The notes beneath the pieces were generated by a model. It searched no databases. It was not told where the DNA came from and saw only the letters and a program-made list of their open reading frames with translations. Both the position numbers and the translations under genes were made by a program. Below are positions 25,072 to 32,863 of a stretch of DNA of 56,542 nucleotides, one piece after another. Numbering within the stretch: position 1 is the stretch's first letter; each line of letters starts with the position of its first letter. Source of the DNA: Gluconacetobacter johannae (GTDB lineage: Bacteria > Pseudomonadota > Alphaproteobacteria > Acetobacterales > Acetobacteraceae). The stretch is taken from positions 1-56,542 of the forward strand of contig NZ_BAQK01000019.1 in NCBI RefSeq assembly GCF_025994435.1. Direction: 5' to 3'.

Positions 25072-25863
25072 CTATGGCCCCCGGCGCGGCGGGCGCGCGG
25101 CAGCGCGCGCCAGGGCGGCGTAGCCCTCGGCGGTCCAGGCGGCGCGGCCCACGAACAGGCCGTCGATGTCGGCCAGCGCGGCATAGGGCGCCGCGTTTTC
25201 CAGGTTCACGCTGCCGCCGTACAGCAGCGGGGATGCGCCGGGGGCGTCGGCGGCGCGGTCCAGTTCCTGCCGGATGCCGGCGGCGGCCTGCGCCACCAGC
25301 GCGGGCGGGGCGGGGCGTCCGGCCTCGCCGATCGCCCAGACGGGTTCGTAGGCGAACATCACGCGGCCCGCCTGGGCCGCCGTCAGCCCATGCAGCGCCA
25401 GGCGCACCTGGCGGGCCAGGACCAGGTCGGACACGCCCCCGTCCCGTTCGGCCTGCGTCTCGCCGATGCAGACCAGCGGGGTCAGCCCATGGCGCAGCGC
25501 GGCGTGGACTTTCTGGTTGACGGTCTCGTCGGTCTCGCCGAAATGCCGGCGTCGTTCGGAATGGCCCAGTTCGACCATCGTCGCGCCGCACTGGCGCAGC
25601 ATCGGGGCCGAGATCTCGCCGGTCCAGGACCCTGACTCGTCCCAGTGCATGTTCTGCCCGCCCACCTGCACCGGGCTGTCGCGCAGCAGGCGCGCGACAT
25701 CGGCCAGGACGGTGAAGGGCGGCATGACGAAGGGGAGGACGCCGTGCCAGTCGTCCACCGCCGCGATGCGTTCGGCATAGCTGCGGGCGTCGTCGGGCAG
25801 GCCGTTCATCTTCCAGCTCGTGCCCACCCAGAAGGGCCGGCCGGGGGCGGAGGGATCGGACAT
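25072..25863 (-). CDS. Triose-phosphate-isomerase-like enzyme, probable L-erythrulose-1-phosphate isomerase
   Basis: A 263-residue TIM-fold isomerase with the full TPI catalytic set: K18 (SWKMNG), H101 (ELGHSERR) and E173 (AYEPVWAIG). 'LYGGSVN' is the phosphate-binding loop. In erythritol and threitol catabolism a TPI paralogue (EryH/TpiA2, LerI) converts L-erythrulose 1-phosphate to D-erythrulose 4-phosphate. Clustering with a dihydroxyacetone-kinase-type kinase and an RpiB-type isomerase argues for that paralogue rather than glycolytic TpiA. It starts four bases after the preceding dehydrogenase stop. ATG 25863 is chosen, as the longer frame adds nothing TPI-like. A housekeeping TPI elsewhere in the genome would support the assignment. 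Confidence 0.85.
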   Translation of the reverse strand: MSDPSAPGRPFWVGTSWKMNGLPDDARSYAERIAAVDDWHGVLPFVMPPFTVLADVARLLRDSPVQVGGQNMHWDESGSWTGEISAPMLRQCGATMVELGHSERRRHFGETDETVNQKVHAALRHGLTPLVCIGETQAERDGGVSDLVLARQVRLALHGLTAAQAGRVMFAYEPVWAIGEAGRPAPPALVAQAAAGIRQELDRAADAPGASPLLYGGSVNLENAAPYAALADIDGLFVGRAAWTAEGYAALARAAARPPRRGP

Positions 25864-25867
25864 GGCC

Positions 25868-26839
25868 CTACTCCTTCCGCTGGAGGGGGGAGGGGCCGAG
25901 GTCCTGCAGAAGCTGGCCCATCCGCGCATAGGCCTTGTTGCGATAGGCGATCAGCGCGTCGGTCTGCGTCTTGTCGAAGCTGCCGGAATAGCCCGCGCCC
26001 GACTTGGTGCCGAACCTGCCTTCGGCCACCAGGGCGGTCAGCGAGGCCGGGGTGGCCAGGCGGGGGCCGAAGGCCTCCTCGAACGTGCGGAAGCAGTTGG
26101 CGTAGACATCCAGCCCCGCCATGTCGGCGATGGCGAACGGGCCGAAGAAGGGCAGCCGGAAGCCGAAGGTGGTGCTGACCAGCGTGTCCACGTCCTCGGG
26201 TGTTGCGACACCTTCCTCGACGATCAGGGTCGCCTCCTTCAGCAGCACATATTGCAGCCGGTTGAGCACGAAGCCCGGCGTGTCGGCCACCTGCGCGCAG
26301 CGCCGCCCGGCGCGGGCCAGCAATTCGCGGATCGCCGGCACGATCGCGGGGTCGGTGTCCGCGCCGCAGACCAGTTCGACGCCGGGGATGAACGGCGCGG
26401 GGTTGCTGAAATGCACCGTCAGGAAGCGGCGGGGGTGGCGCACCGCGTCGGCCAGCGTATGGACCGGCAGGGTGGATGTGTTGGTCGCGATGATCGCATC
26501 GGGCCGCGCCGCGTCCGAGATCCGGGCCAGCACCTCGCGCTTCAGCGCCGGGATCTCGGGCACCGCCTCCTCGATGAAATCGGCGTCGGCCACCGCTTCC
26601 GCGATCGAGCCGGCGGCACGCAGATTGTCGGCGATCAGCCCCGCCGCGCCGGGCGGAAACAGTCCCTGGCGCTCGAAGGCCCCGGCCTCGTCATGCAGGC
26701 GTCGCAGCGCCGCAGCCGTGGCGTCGGGCGAGGCGTCGGCCAGCGTGACCCCGACCCCCGCCAGGGCCAGCGACTGGGCGATGCCGCCCCCCATGTAGCC
26801 CGCGCCGATGACGGCGACATTTCTGATCTGGATGGTCAT
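25868..26839 (-). CDS. 3-hydroxyacyl-CoA-dehydrogenase-fold NAD-dependent dehydrogenase (substrate unknown)
   Basis: A 323-residue protein with an N-terminal Rossmann domain (GAGYMG at about 13-18, acidic D34 at the end of strand 2, so NAD-preferring) and the helical C-terminal domain of the family. 'TNTSTLPV' and 'HFSNPAPFIPGVELV' hold the active-site serine/asparagine and histidine pattern. Fatty-acid enzymes have HFFNP followed by MKLVE; the altered residues and the location between a tetrulose-phosphate isomerase and RpiB suggest a sugar-acid substrate. It could oxidise C3 of a tetronate, as the related L-gulonate 3-dehydrogenase does for gulonate. It belongs to the same operon. An AGGA site precedes the start. 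Confidence 0.8.
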   Translation of the reverse strand: MTIQIRNVAVIGAGYMGGGIAQSLALAGVGVTLADASPDATAAALRRLHDEAGAFERQGLFPPGAAGLIADNLRAAGSIAEAVADADFIEEAVPEIPALKREVLARISDAARPDAIIATNTSTLPVHTLADAVRHPRRFLTVHFSNPAPFIPGVELVCGADTDPAIVPAIRELLARAGRRCAQVADTPGFVLNRLQYVLLKEATLIVEEGVATPEDVDTLVSTTFGFRLPFFGPFAIADMAGLDVYANCFRTFEEAFGPRLATPASLTALVAEGRFGTKSGAGYSGSFDKTQTDALIAYRNKAYARMGQLLQDLGPSPLQRKE

Positions 26840-26878
26840 GTCGTGTTCCTGCTGTCCGATGTCTGTCGCCCGGCTGTG

Positions 26879-27364
26879 TTACAGCGCGTGGGCGGGGGCC
26901 GGTTCGTAGCTGCAGATGGCGGCCACCTTCGCCGCCGAGGCCGATTGCCGGTCGAAGCGATAGCCCAGCCAGTCCCGCACCAGCATCCGCGCCAGTTCCA
27001 GCCCGATCACCCGCTCGCCCATGCACAGGACCTGCGCGTCGTTGCTCAGCACGCCGCGCTGGACCGAGTAGGAATCATGGGCGGTGACCGCGCGGATGCC
27101 CGGCACCTTGTTGGCGCTGATCGCCACCCCCAGCCCGGTGCCGCAGATCAGCAGGCCCCGGTCGGCCCGCCCGTCGGCGATCATGCGGGCGGCGCGGACG
27201 GCGACGTGGGGATAGTCGGTGTGCTCGTCGTCGCCGACGCCGATGTCGATGACCTCGGCCACCCGTGGGTCCTGCCGCAGGTCGCGGGCCAGGGCGGCAC
27301 GATAGTGCAGGCCGGCATCGTCGCTGCCGATGACGACGCGCCATGTGCGCGGGCTGTCAGACAT
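26879..27364 (-). CDS. RpiB/LacAB-family isomerase, probable D-erythrulose-4-phosphate isomerase
   Basis: A 161-residue member of the ribose-5-phosphate isomerase B family. The signature ICGTGLG with its catalytic cysteine, then 'SANKVPGIRAV' and 'HDSYSVQRGVLSNDAQVL', is complete, and 'GSDDAG' begins the fold. EryI/DerI relatives isomerise D-erythrulose 4-phosphate to D-erythrose 4-phosphate, the entry to the pentose phosphate pathway. The gene overlaps the kinase gene upstream by eight bases. Two ATGs are possible; 27364 lies eight bases from GGAG, better than 27370 which lies too close. Ordinary ribose-5-phosphate isomerase is the alternative. Confidence 0.88.
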   Translation of the reverse strand: MSDSPRTWRVVIGSDDAGLHYRAALARDLRQDPRVAEVIDIGVGDDEHTDYPHVAVRAARMIADGRADRGLLICGTGLGVAISANKVPGIRAVTAHDSYSVQRGVLSNDAQVLCMGERVIGLELARMLVRDWLGYRFDRQSASAAKVAAICSYEPAPAHAL

Positions 27365-29069
27365 TTTCATGCTCCATCATCTTCAGGATCGTGCGGGCGC
27401 ACAGCGCCAGCGACACCGCGCCGGCGTCGGGGTGACCCTTGCTGCGCGCCGCCAGCGGGCGGGCGCGCCCGATGCGCGGCAGCAGGTCGGCGGTGCGCTC
27501 GGCCGCGGCGGTGGCGGCCCCGACCGCCGCGTGCCAGGACCGCGCCAGCCCGGCGCCGCTCGCGCTCTCGCGTTCCAGCGTCTCGACGAACGGCAGCAGC
27601 GCGTCGACCAGCGTCTTGTCGCCGGGGCGCGCGCCGCCCAGCCGCATCACGGCGTCCAGCGCGGTGCGGGCGGCCTGGGCCACGCCCACCGCCGAGGGGG
27701 CGTCCTGGTTGCCGATCGCCCGGCCGGCGCTTTGCAGCCCCAGGCCCCACAACGCCCCCGACGTGCCGCCCGCCCGGTGGGCCCAGGCGTCGGCCGCCGC
27801 CGTCAGCACGTCGCCGGCCCCGGCCCCCTCGGTCGCGGCGTCCCGCGCGGCGCGCGCGCCGGCCGCCGACCCGCAGGCCATGCCCCGGCCATGATCGCCG
27901 TCGCCGGCGTGGGCGTCGATCCGGCCCAGTTCCGCCTCGGCCCCGTCCAGCGTCGCCGCCAGCAGGCTCATCGCCTCGGCCACCGCCTGCCCGGCGGCGC
28001 GCGACGCGGCGGATGACGGGGCCCAGGCGGCGGCCTGGTCGGCGGTGTCCTCGATTTTCGGGGCCGGCGTGGTCGGGATGATGGTTCCGCGCGTCAGGGC
28101 GGCGCTGTCGCAGGGGGCGGTCCACAGGGGTTCCAGCGTGTCGTCCAGCCAGGTCAGCGACAGCGAGCACCCTTCCATGTCCAGGCTGGTGATGAACTCG
28201 CCCACCTCGGGGCGGATCGCGTCCAGGCCGGCATTCCGCAGCCCGGCGGCGACGGACGTCCACAGCACGAACAGCTCCTCCTGCTTGGTGCCGCCCAGCC
28301 CGTTCAGCACCGCCGCGACAGGCGTGCCCGCGCCGGCCGGCATGTCGTCCAGCAGCCGGCCGACCAGCAGGGTCGCCAGGTCGCCGGCCCGCAGGATCGC
28401 GACCTCGTCGATGCCGGGCTCGCCATGGATGCCCAGGCCCAGCGCCATGTGCCCCGCCGGGACCGAGAACAGGGGCGCCTCGGCGCCCGGCAGGGTGCAG
28501 CCGCCGAACGCCACGCCGAACGAGCGCGTGCGGTCGTTGGCGTGGCGCGCGATCCGCGCCACCTCGTCCAGCGGCCGGCCGGCTTCGGCGGCGGCGGCGG
28601 CCAGCTTCAGCACCGGCAGGTCGCCCGCGATGCCGCGCCGCCTTGCCGGTTCGCGCGCGCTGGCGATGTCGTCGGTGATCGCCACGATGCGCGTGTCGAT
28701 CCCTTCGCGACGCAGCCGTTCGGCGGCGATGTTGAAATTCAGCACGTCGCCGGCATAGTTGCCGAACATCAGCACCACGCCGCCGCCGCGATCCGCCCGC
28801 TTGCAGACATCGTAGACCGCCCTGGCCGAGGGCGAGGCGAAGATGTCGCCGGCCACGGCGGCGTCGGCCAGGCCCGGCCCGACATAGCCGGCGAAGGCCG
28901 GGTAATGGCCGCTGCCGCCGCCGATGACCACGGCGACCTTGCCGGGGGGCGTGGCGGTGGCCCGCATCACGCCGCCGCGGATACGCTGGACCAGATGGGC
29001 GTGAACGTCGCAGAACCCGTCCAGCGCCGTCGCCGCGAAGCCGTCGGCCCCATTATGGATATGCGTCAT
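27357..29069 (-). CDS. Dihydroxyacetone-kinase-type kinase (DhaK-DhaL fusion), probable L-erythrulose kinase
   Basis: A 570-residue ATP-dependent kinase with a DhaK domain (about 1-330) and a DhaL domain (about 355-565). H215 in GLGIHGEPG is the histidine that binds the ketose carbonyl covalently. 'GGGSGHYPAF' and 'NYAGDVLNF' are further DhaK blocks. D385, D390 and D392 in DAHAGDGDHG are the Mg/ATP ligands of DhaL. Single-chain DAKs phosphorylate dihydroxyacetone or, in the LerK subgroup, L-erythrulose. Immediate linkage to TPI-like and RpiB-like isomerases favours L-erythrulose. An AGGAG site precedes the ATG. No PTS subunit (DhaM) is present, consistent with ATP use. Confidence 0.88.
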   Translation of the reverse strand: MTHIHNGADGFAATALDGFCDVHAHLVQRIRGGVMRATATPPGKVAVVIGGGSGHYPAFAGYVGPGLADAAVAGDIFASPSARAVYDVCKRADRGGGVVLMFGNYAGDVLNFNIAAERLRREGIDTRIVAITDDIASAREPARRRGIAGDLPVLKLAAAAAEAGRPLDEVARIARHANDRTRSFGVAFGGCTLPGAEAPLFSVPAGHMALGLGIHGEPGIDEVAILRAGDLATLLVGRLLDDMPAGAGTPVAAVLNGLGGTKQEELFVLWTSVAAGLRNAGLDAIRPEVGEFITSLDMEGCSLSLTWLDDTLEPLWTAPCDSAALTRGTIIPTTPAPKIEDTADQAAAWAPSSAASRAAGQAVAEAMSLLAATLDGAEAELGRIDAHAGDGDHGRGMACGSAAGARAARDAATEGAGAGDVLTAAADAWAHRAGGTSGALWGLGLQSAGRAIGNQDAPSAVGVAQAARTALDAVMRLGGARPGDKTLVDALLPFVETLERESASGAGLARSWHAAVGAATAAAERTADLLPRIGRARPLAARSKGHPDAGAVSLALCARTILKMMEHENV

Positions 29070-29105
29070 GTCGCGTGTACTCCTGGCGTTTTCCGTGATG
29101 CGTCT

Positions 29106-30038
29106 TCAGCGCGGCAGGATGCGGCGCAGGTATTCGCGGTTGGTGGCGCTGACGCTCAGCCCGTCGCCGCCGTAATGTTCCACCAGGAAGGCGCTACGGA
29201 ACCCGTGCCCCAGCGCCTCGCGGATGGCCGCGCGATAGCTGATGACGCCGAATTCCAGCGGCGCCGGCGCGGTGACGACCATTCCCGTGGTCGCGTCCTC
29301 GGTGCGGAAATAGTTCTTCACGTGCCAGTAGCGGGCGAAGGGCGCGACCTTCTCCATCATCGTCCGCCAGTGTTCGACCGGCCGGTGCATCCGCACCAGA
29401 TTGCCCAGGTCGGCGTTCAGCCCCACATTCGGCAGGTCGATGTCGGTGACGAAGCGGACCGCGCTGTCGGCGGTGCCCAGATAGGTGTCCTCGTACATCT
29501 CCAGCGACAGTTCGATGCCGGCGTCGGCGGCGTGCCGGCCCAGTTCGCGCAGGCGGCGGACCGCCAGGGCCCAGGTCGCGCGGTCGTCTGGGTCGCGGTA
29601 GCCATCGACCGTCCAGAACCACAGCGCGCGCTTCTGTTCCGGCGTCAGCGCCTGGAACAGCCCGAAGGACACCGCCCCGGCGCCGATTTCCGCCGCCACG
29701 TCGATCAGCCGATGGGAATAATCCAGGTACTCCTCGCCATGTTGCGCGTCGATCACGCTGCGCCGCGCGGTCGAGATGGCGGGGATCGTCAGCCCGGCGT
29801 CGCGCACCACGCCCATGAATTCGTCCAGCCGGCTGCGGCCCAGATCGGCGATCCGCAGCCAGGAATCGGTGGGGTCGAGTTCCGTGAAGCCGGCGTCCGC
29901 GACATCGGCCAGGGTCGCCGCCCACTCCTCGGCCGGTACATCCTGCACGCATCGCCCGTCGGGCAGGATGTTCGGATACTGGATCATCGCGGCCGCGATC
30001 GGCCAGTTGTGGCGGTTCCAGGGCAGGGTTGCAGGCAT
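29106..30038 (-). CDS. AP-endonuclease-2-type TIM-barrel sugar isomerase/epimerase, EryC-like candidate
   Basis: A 310-residue xylose-isomerase-like TIM barrel. The metal ligands expected of the fold are in 'LSLEMYEDTYLG' (Glu, about 178), 'VGLNADLGN' (Asp), 'WHVKNYF' (His) and 'FLVEHYGGDGL' (Glu near the C-terminus). In Brucella, EryC of this broad fold epimerises a tetrulose phosphate before the TpiA2 and RpiB steps, so a similar role fits this cluster; direct kinship with EryC is not something I can verify by eye. Start ATG 30038 is preceded by AGGAG; the very long frame upstream is a shadow of the MFS gene. Confidence 0.8.
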   Translation of the reverse strand: MPATLPWNRHNWPIAAAMIQYPNILPDGRCVQDVPAEEWAATLADVADAGFTELDPTDSWLRIADLGRSRLDEFMGVVRDAGLTIPAISTARRSVIDAQHGEEYLDYSHRLIDVAAEIGAGAVSFGLFQALTPEQKRALWFWTVDGYRDPDDRATWALAVRRLRELGRHAADAGIELSLEMYEDTYLGTADSAVRFVTDIDLPNVGLNADLGNLVRMHRPVEHWRTMMEKVAPFARYWHVKNYFRTEDATTGMVVTAPAPLEFGVISYRAAIREALGHGFRSAFLVEHYGGDGLSVSATNREYLRRILPR

Positions 30039-30079
30039 CGGATGAATCTCCTGTGCAGGAAAGACGATTTCGGAAGAAG

Positions 30080-31513
30080 TCAGGGTGTTGCGATGCGCGG
30101 GCCGACGGGCAGGGGCCGGGCGTCGGCCGGGGCATCGTCGGCGGGGGCGAGATCGGCGGCCGCGATCACCCGGCGCCCCCGGGCGGGCAGAAGCATCGCC
30201 AGCCCGATCCCCAGCAGCGCCGCGATGCTGAGCGCATGCAGGCCGGCGGTGGGGGAGAGGAAGATGCGGTCGGCCGCCGCCCGCAGGTTGGGGGCGACGA
30301 ACCCGCCGAGATTGCCCAGCGAATTGATGACCGCGATCGAGCCCGCGGCCGCCGTGCCGCCGAAGCGGTCGGTCGGAAAGGTCCAGAAGATGGCCTGGGC
30401 CGAGATGATGCCGGCGGCGGCGATGCACAGCATCACGATGGCGGCCTGCGGCGGCGCATGGGCCGACACCAGGATACCGCCCGAGATGAACAGCAAGGTG
30501 ACGATGAAGAAGGCGCGCGGCCGGTTGACGCGCGAGGCCAGGGGCGGCCAGAACGCGGTGAAGAACACGGCGCACAGCCACGGCAGGGCGGACACCAGGC
30601 TGACCTTCAGCCCGATCGCCACGCCCAGAAGCTGGCTGACCTGGTCGGGCAGGTAGAACGCGACGCCGTAGCTGCCGATCTGCATCAGGAAATAGATGGT
30701 GGTGAACAGCAGCAGCCACGGATCGCGCAGCGCATGCAGGAAGCTCGAGGCGCCCTCGGCCTCCTTCTGCCGGGTCTCGCGGGCCAGCACCGTGGACAGG
30801 GCCAGCTTTTCCTCGTCGTCGAGCCATGCGACATCGGCCGGCCGGTCGGGCAGCACGAACAGCGTGACCACGCCCACCGCCGAGGCCATCAGCCCTTCGA
30901 TCAGGAACATCCATTGCCAGCCGGCCAGGCCGCCGATCCGGTCCATCCCCAGCAGAAGGCCCGACAGCGGCGTGCCCAGCACCAGCGCCAGCGCATAGCC
31001 GAAATAGAAACGGCCGATGACGCGCCCGCGCTCTTCGGGCGGGAACCAGTAGGTCAGATACAGGATCACGCCCGGAAAGAACCCGGCCTCGGCGATGCCC
31101 AGCACGAAGCGCAGCGCGACGAACGAGGTGCCGCCCTGGACGAACATGGTACAGGCGGCGACCAGCCCCCAGGTGACCATGATGCGCGCCATCCAGCGCC
31201 GCGCGCCGACGCGGTGGAGGATCAGGTTGCTGGGGACCTCGCACAGCGCATAGCCGATGAAGAAGATGCCGGCCCCCAGCGCGAACGCGGCGGGCGACAG
31301 GCCGATGGCGCCGGCCAGCGCCTGTTTGGCCATGCCGACATTGGCGCGGTCCAGGAACGCCAGCATGTACATCAGGATCAGGAAGGGGACGAGGCGGACG
31401 CGCGCCTTGCGGATGGCGTTCTGCAACGGCGTCGGGGTCGGCGCGGCGGGCCGCGACGCGACGCCGGGCGCCCGGCCGGCCCCGAGGCCGGCCCGCGAAA
31501 GGGTGATGCTCAT
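30080..31513 (-). CDS. MFS transporter, ACS (tartrate/phthalate permease) type
   Basis: A 477-residue 12-helix carrier with a basic, disordered N-terminus of about 45 residues. TM1 'MLAFLDRANVGMAKQAL' and 'EVPSNLILHRVGARRWMARIM' are the standard ACS blocks, followed by 'GIAEAGFFPGVILYLTYWFP'. Many relatives carry hydroxy-acids. It is cotranscribed with the TIM-barrel, kinase and isomerase genes, so it is the best candidate importer for the tetrulose or tetronate of this operon. Start ATG 31513 has GGAG upstream; the longer frame adds ten unneeded residues. Confidence 0.88.
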   Translation of the reverse strand: MSITLSRAGLGAGRAPGVASRPAAPTPTPLQNAIRKARVRLVPFLILMYMLAFLDRANVGMAKQALAGAIGLSPAAFALGAGIFFIGYALCEVPSNLILHRVGARRWMARIMVTWGLVAACTMFVQGGTSFVALRFVLGIAEAGFFPGVILYLTYWFPPEERGRVIGRFYFGYALALVLGTPLSGLLLGMDRIGGLAGWQWMFLIEGLMASAVGVVTLFVLPDRPADVAWLDDEEKLALSTVLARETRQKEAEGASSFLHALRDPWLLLFTTIYFLMQIGSYGVAFYLPDQVSQLLGVAIGLKVSLVSALPWLCAVFFTAFWPPLASRVNRPRAFFIVTLLFISGGILVSAHAPPQAAIVMLCIAAAGIISAQAIFWTFPTDRFGGTAAAGSIAVINSLGNLGGFVAPNLRAAADRIFLSPTAGLHALSIAALLGIGLAMLLPARGRRVIAAADLAPADDAPADARPLPVGPRIATP

Positions 31514-31576
31514 GTCGGACTGTCTCCGGCCCCTTGGGGGCAAGACGGGTTGACCCCGTTCTGTGGTCGGAAAGCG

Positions 31577-32578
31577 TCAGGAGGCGCGGCGCAGGCCCGG
31601 CTGTTCGCCGCCCAGTTCGTCGTCGATATGGGCCTGGATGATGTCCTCGAACGCGGCCTCGGCCACGAAGCCCAGCGCCCGCGCGCGTGCCGGGTCGAAA
31701 GCCCGCGCCCAGCCGGTGACGATGCGCTGGATCAGCGGATCGGGTTCGCGGCGGATCAGCGCCACCGCCCGTGGGCCGGCGATTTTACGCAAGGCTTCGA
31801 TCTGTTCGCCGACGGTGACCGACAGGCCGGGCATCGTCAGGTTCGGGCGGCCGCCCAGCGTGGCGGGGTCCAGCGTCGCCGCATGCAGGAAGAAGGACAC
31901 GGCCGAACGCGGGCTGGTCATCCAGTGGCGCACGTCCTCGCCCACCGGCAGGATCGCCTCCTGCCCCACCAGCGGTTCGCGAATGATGTTCGAGAAGAAG
32001 CCGGACGCCGCCAGGTTGGGCTTGCCCGGCCGCACGCAGATCGTCGGCAGGCGCAGGCCGATCCCGTCCAGCAGGCCCCGGCGGGTGTAGTCCGCCAGCA
32101 GCAGTTCGCACATCGCCTTCTGCGTGCCGTAGCTGGTCTGCGGGGTCAGAAGATAATCGTCGCCGATCACATCGGGCATGTCGCCGCCGAACACCGCGTT
32201 CGTGGACGCGAAGATCACCCGTGGCCGCGCGCCGTCCGCCGCGTTCAGCCGCAGCGCGTCGAACAGCGCGCGCGTGCCGTCCAGGTTGATGCGGTATCCC
32301 TTTTCCAGATTGGCCTCGGCATCGCCCGAGACGATGGCCGCCAGATGGAAGACCAGGTCGGGCCGCAATGCCGCCATGCGCGCGGCCTCGCCGGGCTGGC
32401 CCAGGTCGGCGATGCGGCAGTCGGTCCTGTCCTCCAGCCCCGGCGGGGCGGCGGGCAGGACGACGTCGGCCAGGGTCAGGCGGGTAATGGCTTGCGACCC
32501 GACGACGGGCGCCCGGCCGAGGGCTTCGGCCAGCTTGCGCCCGATCATGCCGGCCGCGCCAAGAATCAGCACATGCAT
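31577..32578 (-). CDS. denD: D-erythronate dehydrogenase (extended SDR family)
   Basis: A 333-residue extended short-chain dehydrogenase. NAD-binding motif GAAGMIG is at 7-13, and the active site Ser/Thr 125-126, Y150 and K154 (SYGTQK) is intact. 'TPQTSYGTQKAMCELLLADY' and 'LPTICVRPGKPN' are strongly reminiscent of DenD, which oxidises D-erythronate to 2-oxo-erythronate. The product would be handled by OtnI, OtnK and OtnC, encoded 4 kb away on the same strand. It is the first gene of the operon that continues with the MFS carrier and the tetrulose genes. Start ATG 32578 has AGGGGAAG upstream. A sugar-nucleotide epimerase is unlikely given this context. Confidence 0.87.
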   Translation of the reverse strand: MHVLILGAAGMIGRKLAEALGRAPVVGSQAITRLTLADVVLPAAPPGLEDRTDCRIADLGQPGEAARMAALRPDLVFHLAAIVSGDAEANLEKGYRINLDGTRALFDALRLNAADGARPRVIFASTNAVFGGDMPDVIGDDYLLTPQTSYGTQKAMCELLLADYTRRGLLDGIGLRLPTICVRPGKPNLAASGFFSNIIREPLVGQEAILPVGEDVRHWMTSPRSAVSFFLHAATLDPATLGGRPNLTMPGLSVTVGEQIEALRKIAGPRAVALIRREPDPLIQRIVTGWARAFDPARARALGFVAEAAFEDIIQAHIDDELGGEQPGLRRAS

Positions 32579-32739
32579 AGGATGCTTCCCCTGCCTGTCG
32601 TGCGACTGAAATCGGCCGTCGCATCCGCAGGCTTTGTTGTTGCTGTTGGGGGCATCCTTTCGCGGAGCGCGGGTGATTACAAATCGAGTTTTGGGAAGGC
32701 CCGATTACGAAATCCGATCACGCGAACCCGCGCGCGCAA

Positions 32740-32851
32740 TCGGGCGTTGCCCGAACCCACCAGGGCCTGAGGCCCTGGACCCCGATCAGGGATGAAACGA
32801 CTGGGTTTCCAAAGGGCGATGCCCTTTGGCGGGTTTCAGGGCAGCGCCCTG
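32740..32851 (+). repeat. Modular palindromic repeat, copy 7 (full D-C-B-A)
   Basis: The most regular copy: D, TCGGGCGTTGCCCGA (32740-32754); C (32760-32778); B, CCAAAGGGC-GAT-GCCCTTTGG (32809-32829); A, CAGGGCAGCGCCCTG (32837-32851). It lies in the 285-base gap between denD and the LysR gene, and nothing else is recognisable there. Confidence 0.92.
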
Positions 32852-32863
32852 AGGCGTGACGCT

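Noticed and set aside
25072..25863. Housekeeping glycolytic TPI
   Set aside because: Catalytic residues cannot distinguish it, but the operon with a DAK-type kinase and RpiB-like isomerase favours the erythrulose-phosphate paralogue.
30029..32770. 913-codon plus-strand open frame
   Set aside because: It is antisense to the MFS and denD genes and of extreme Gln/Arg/Gly composition.
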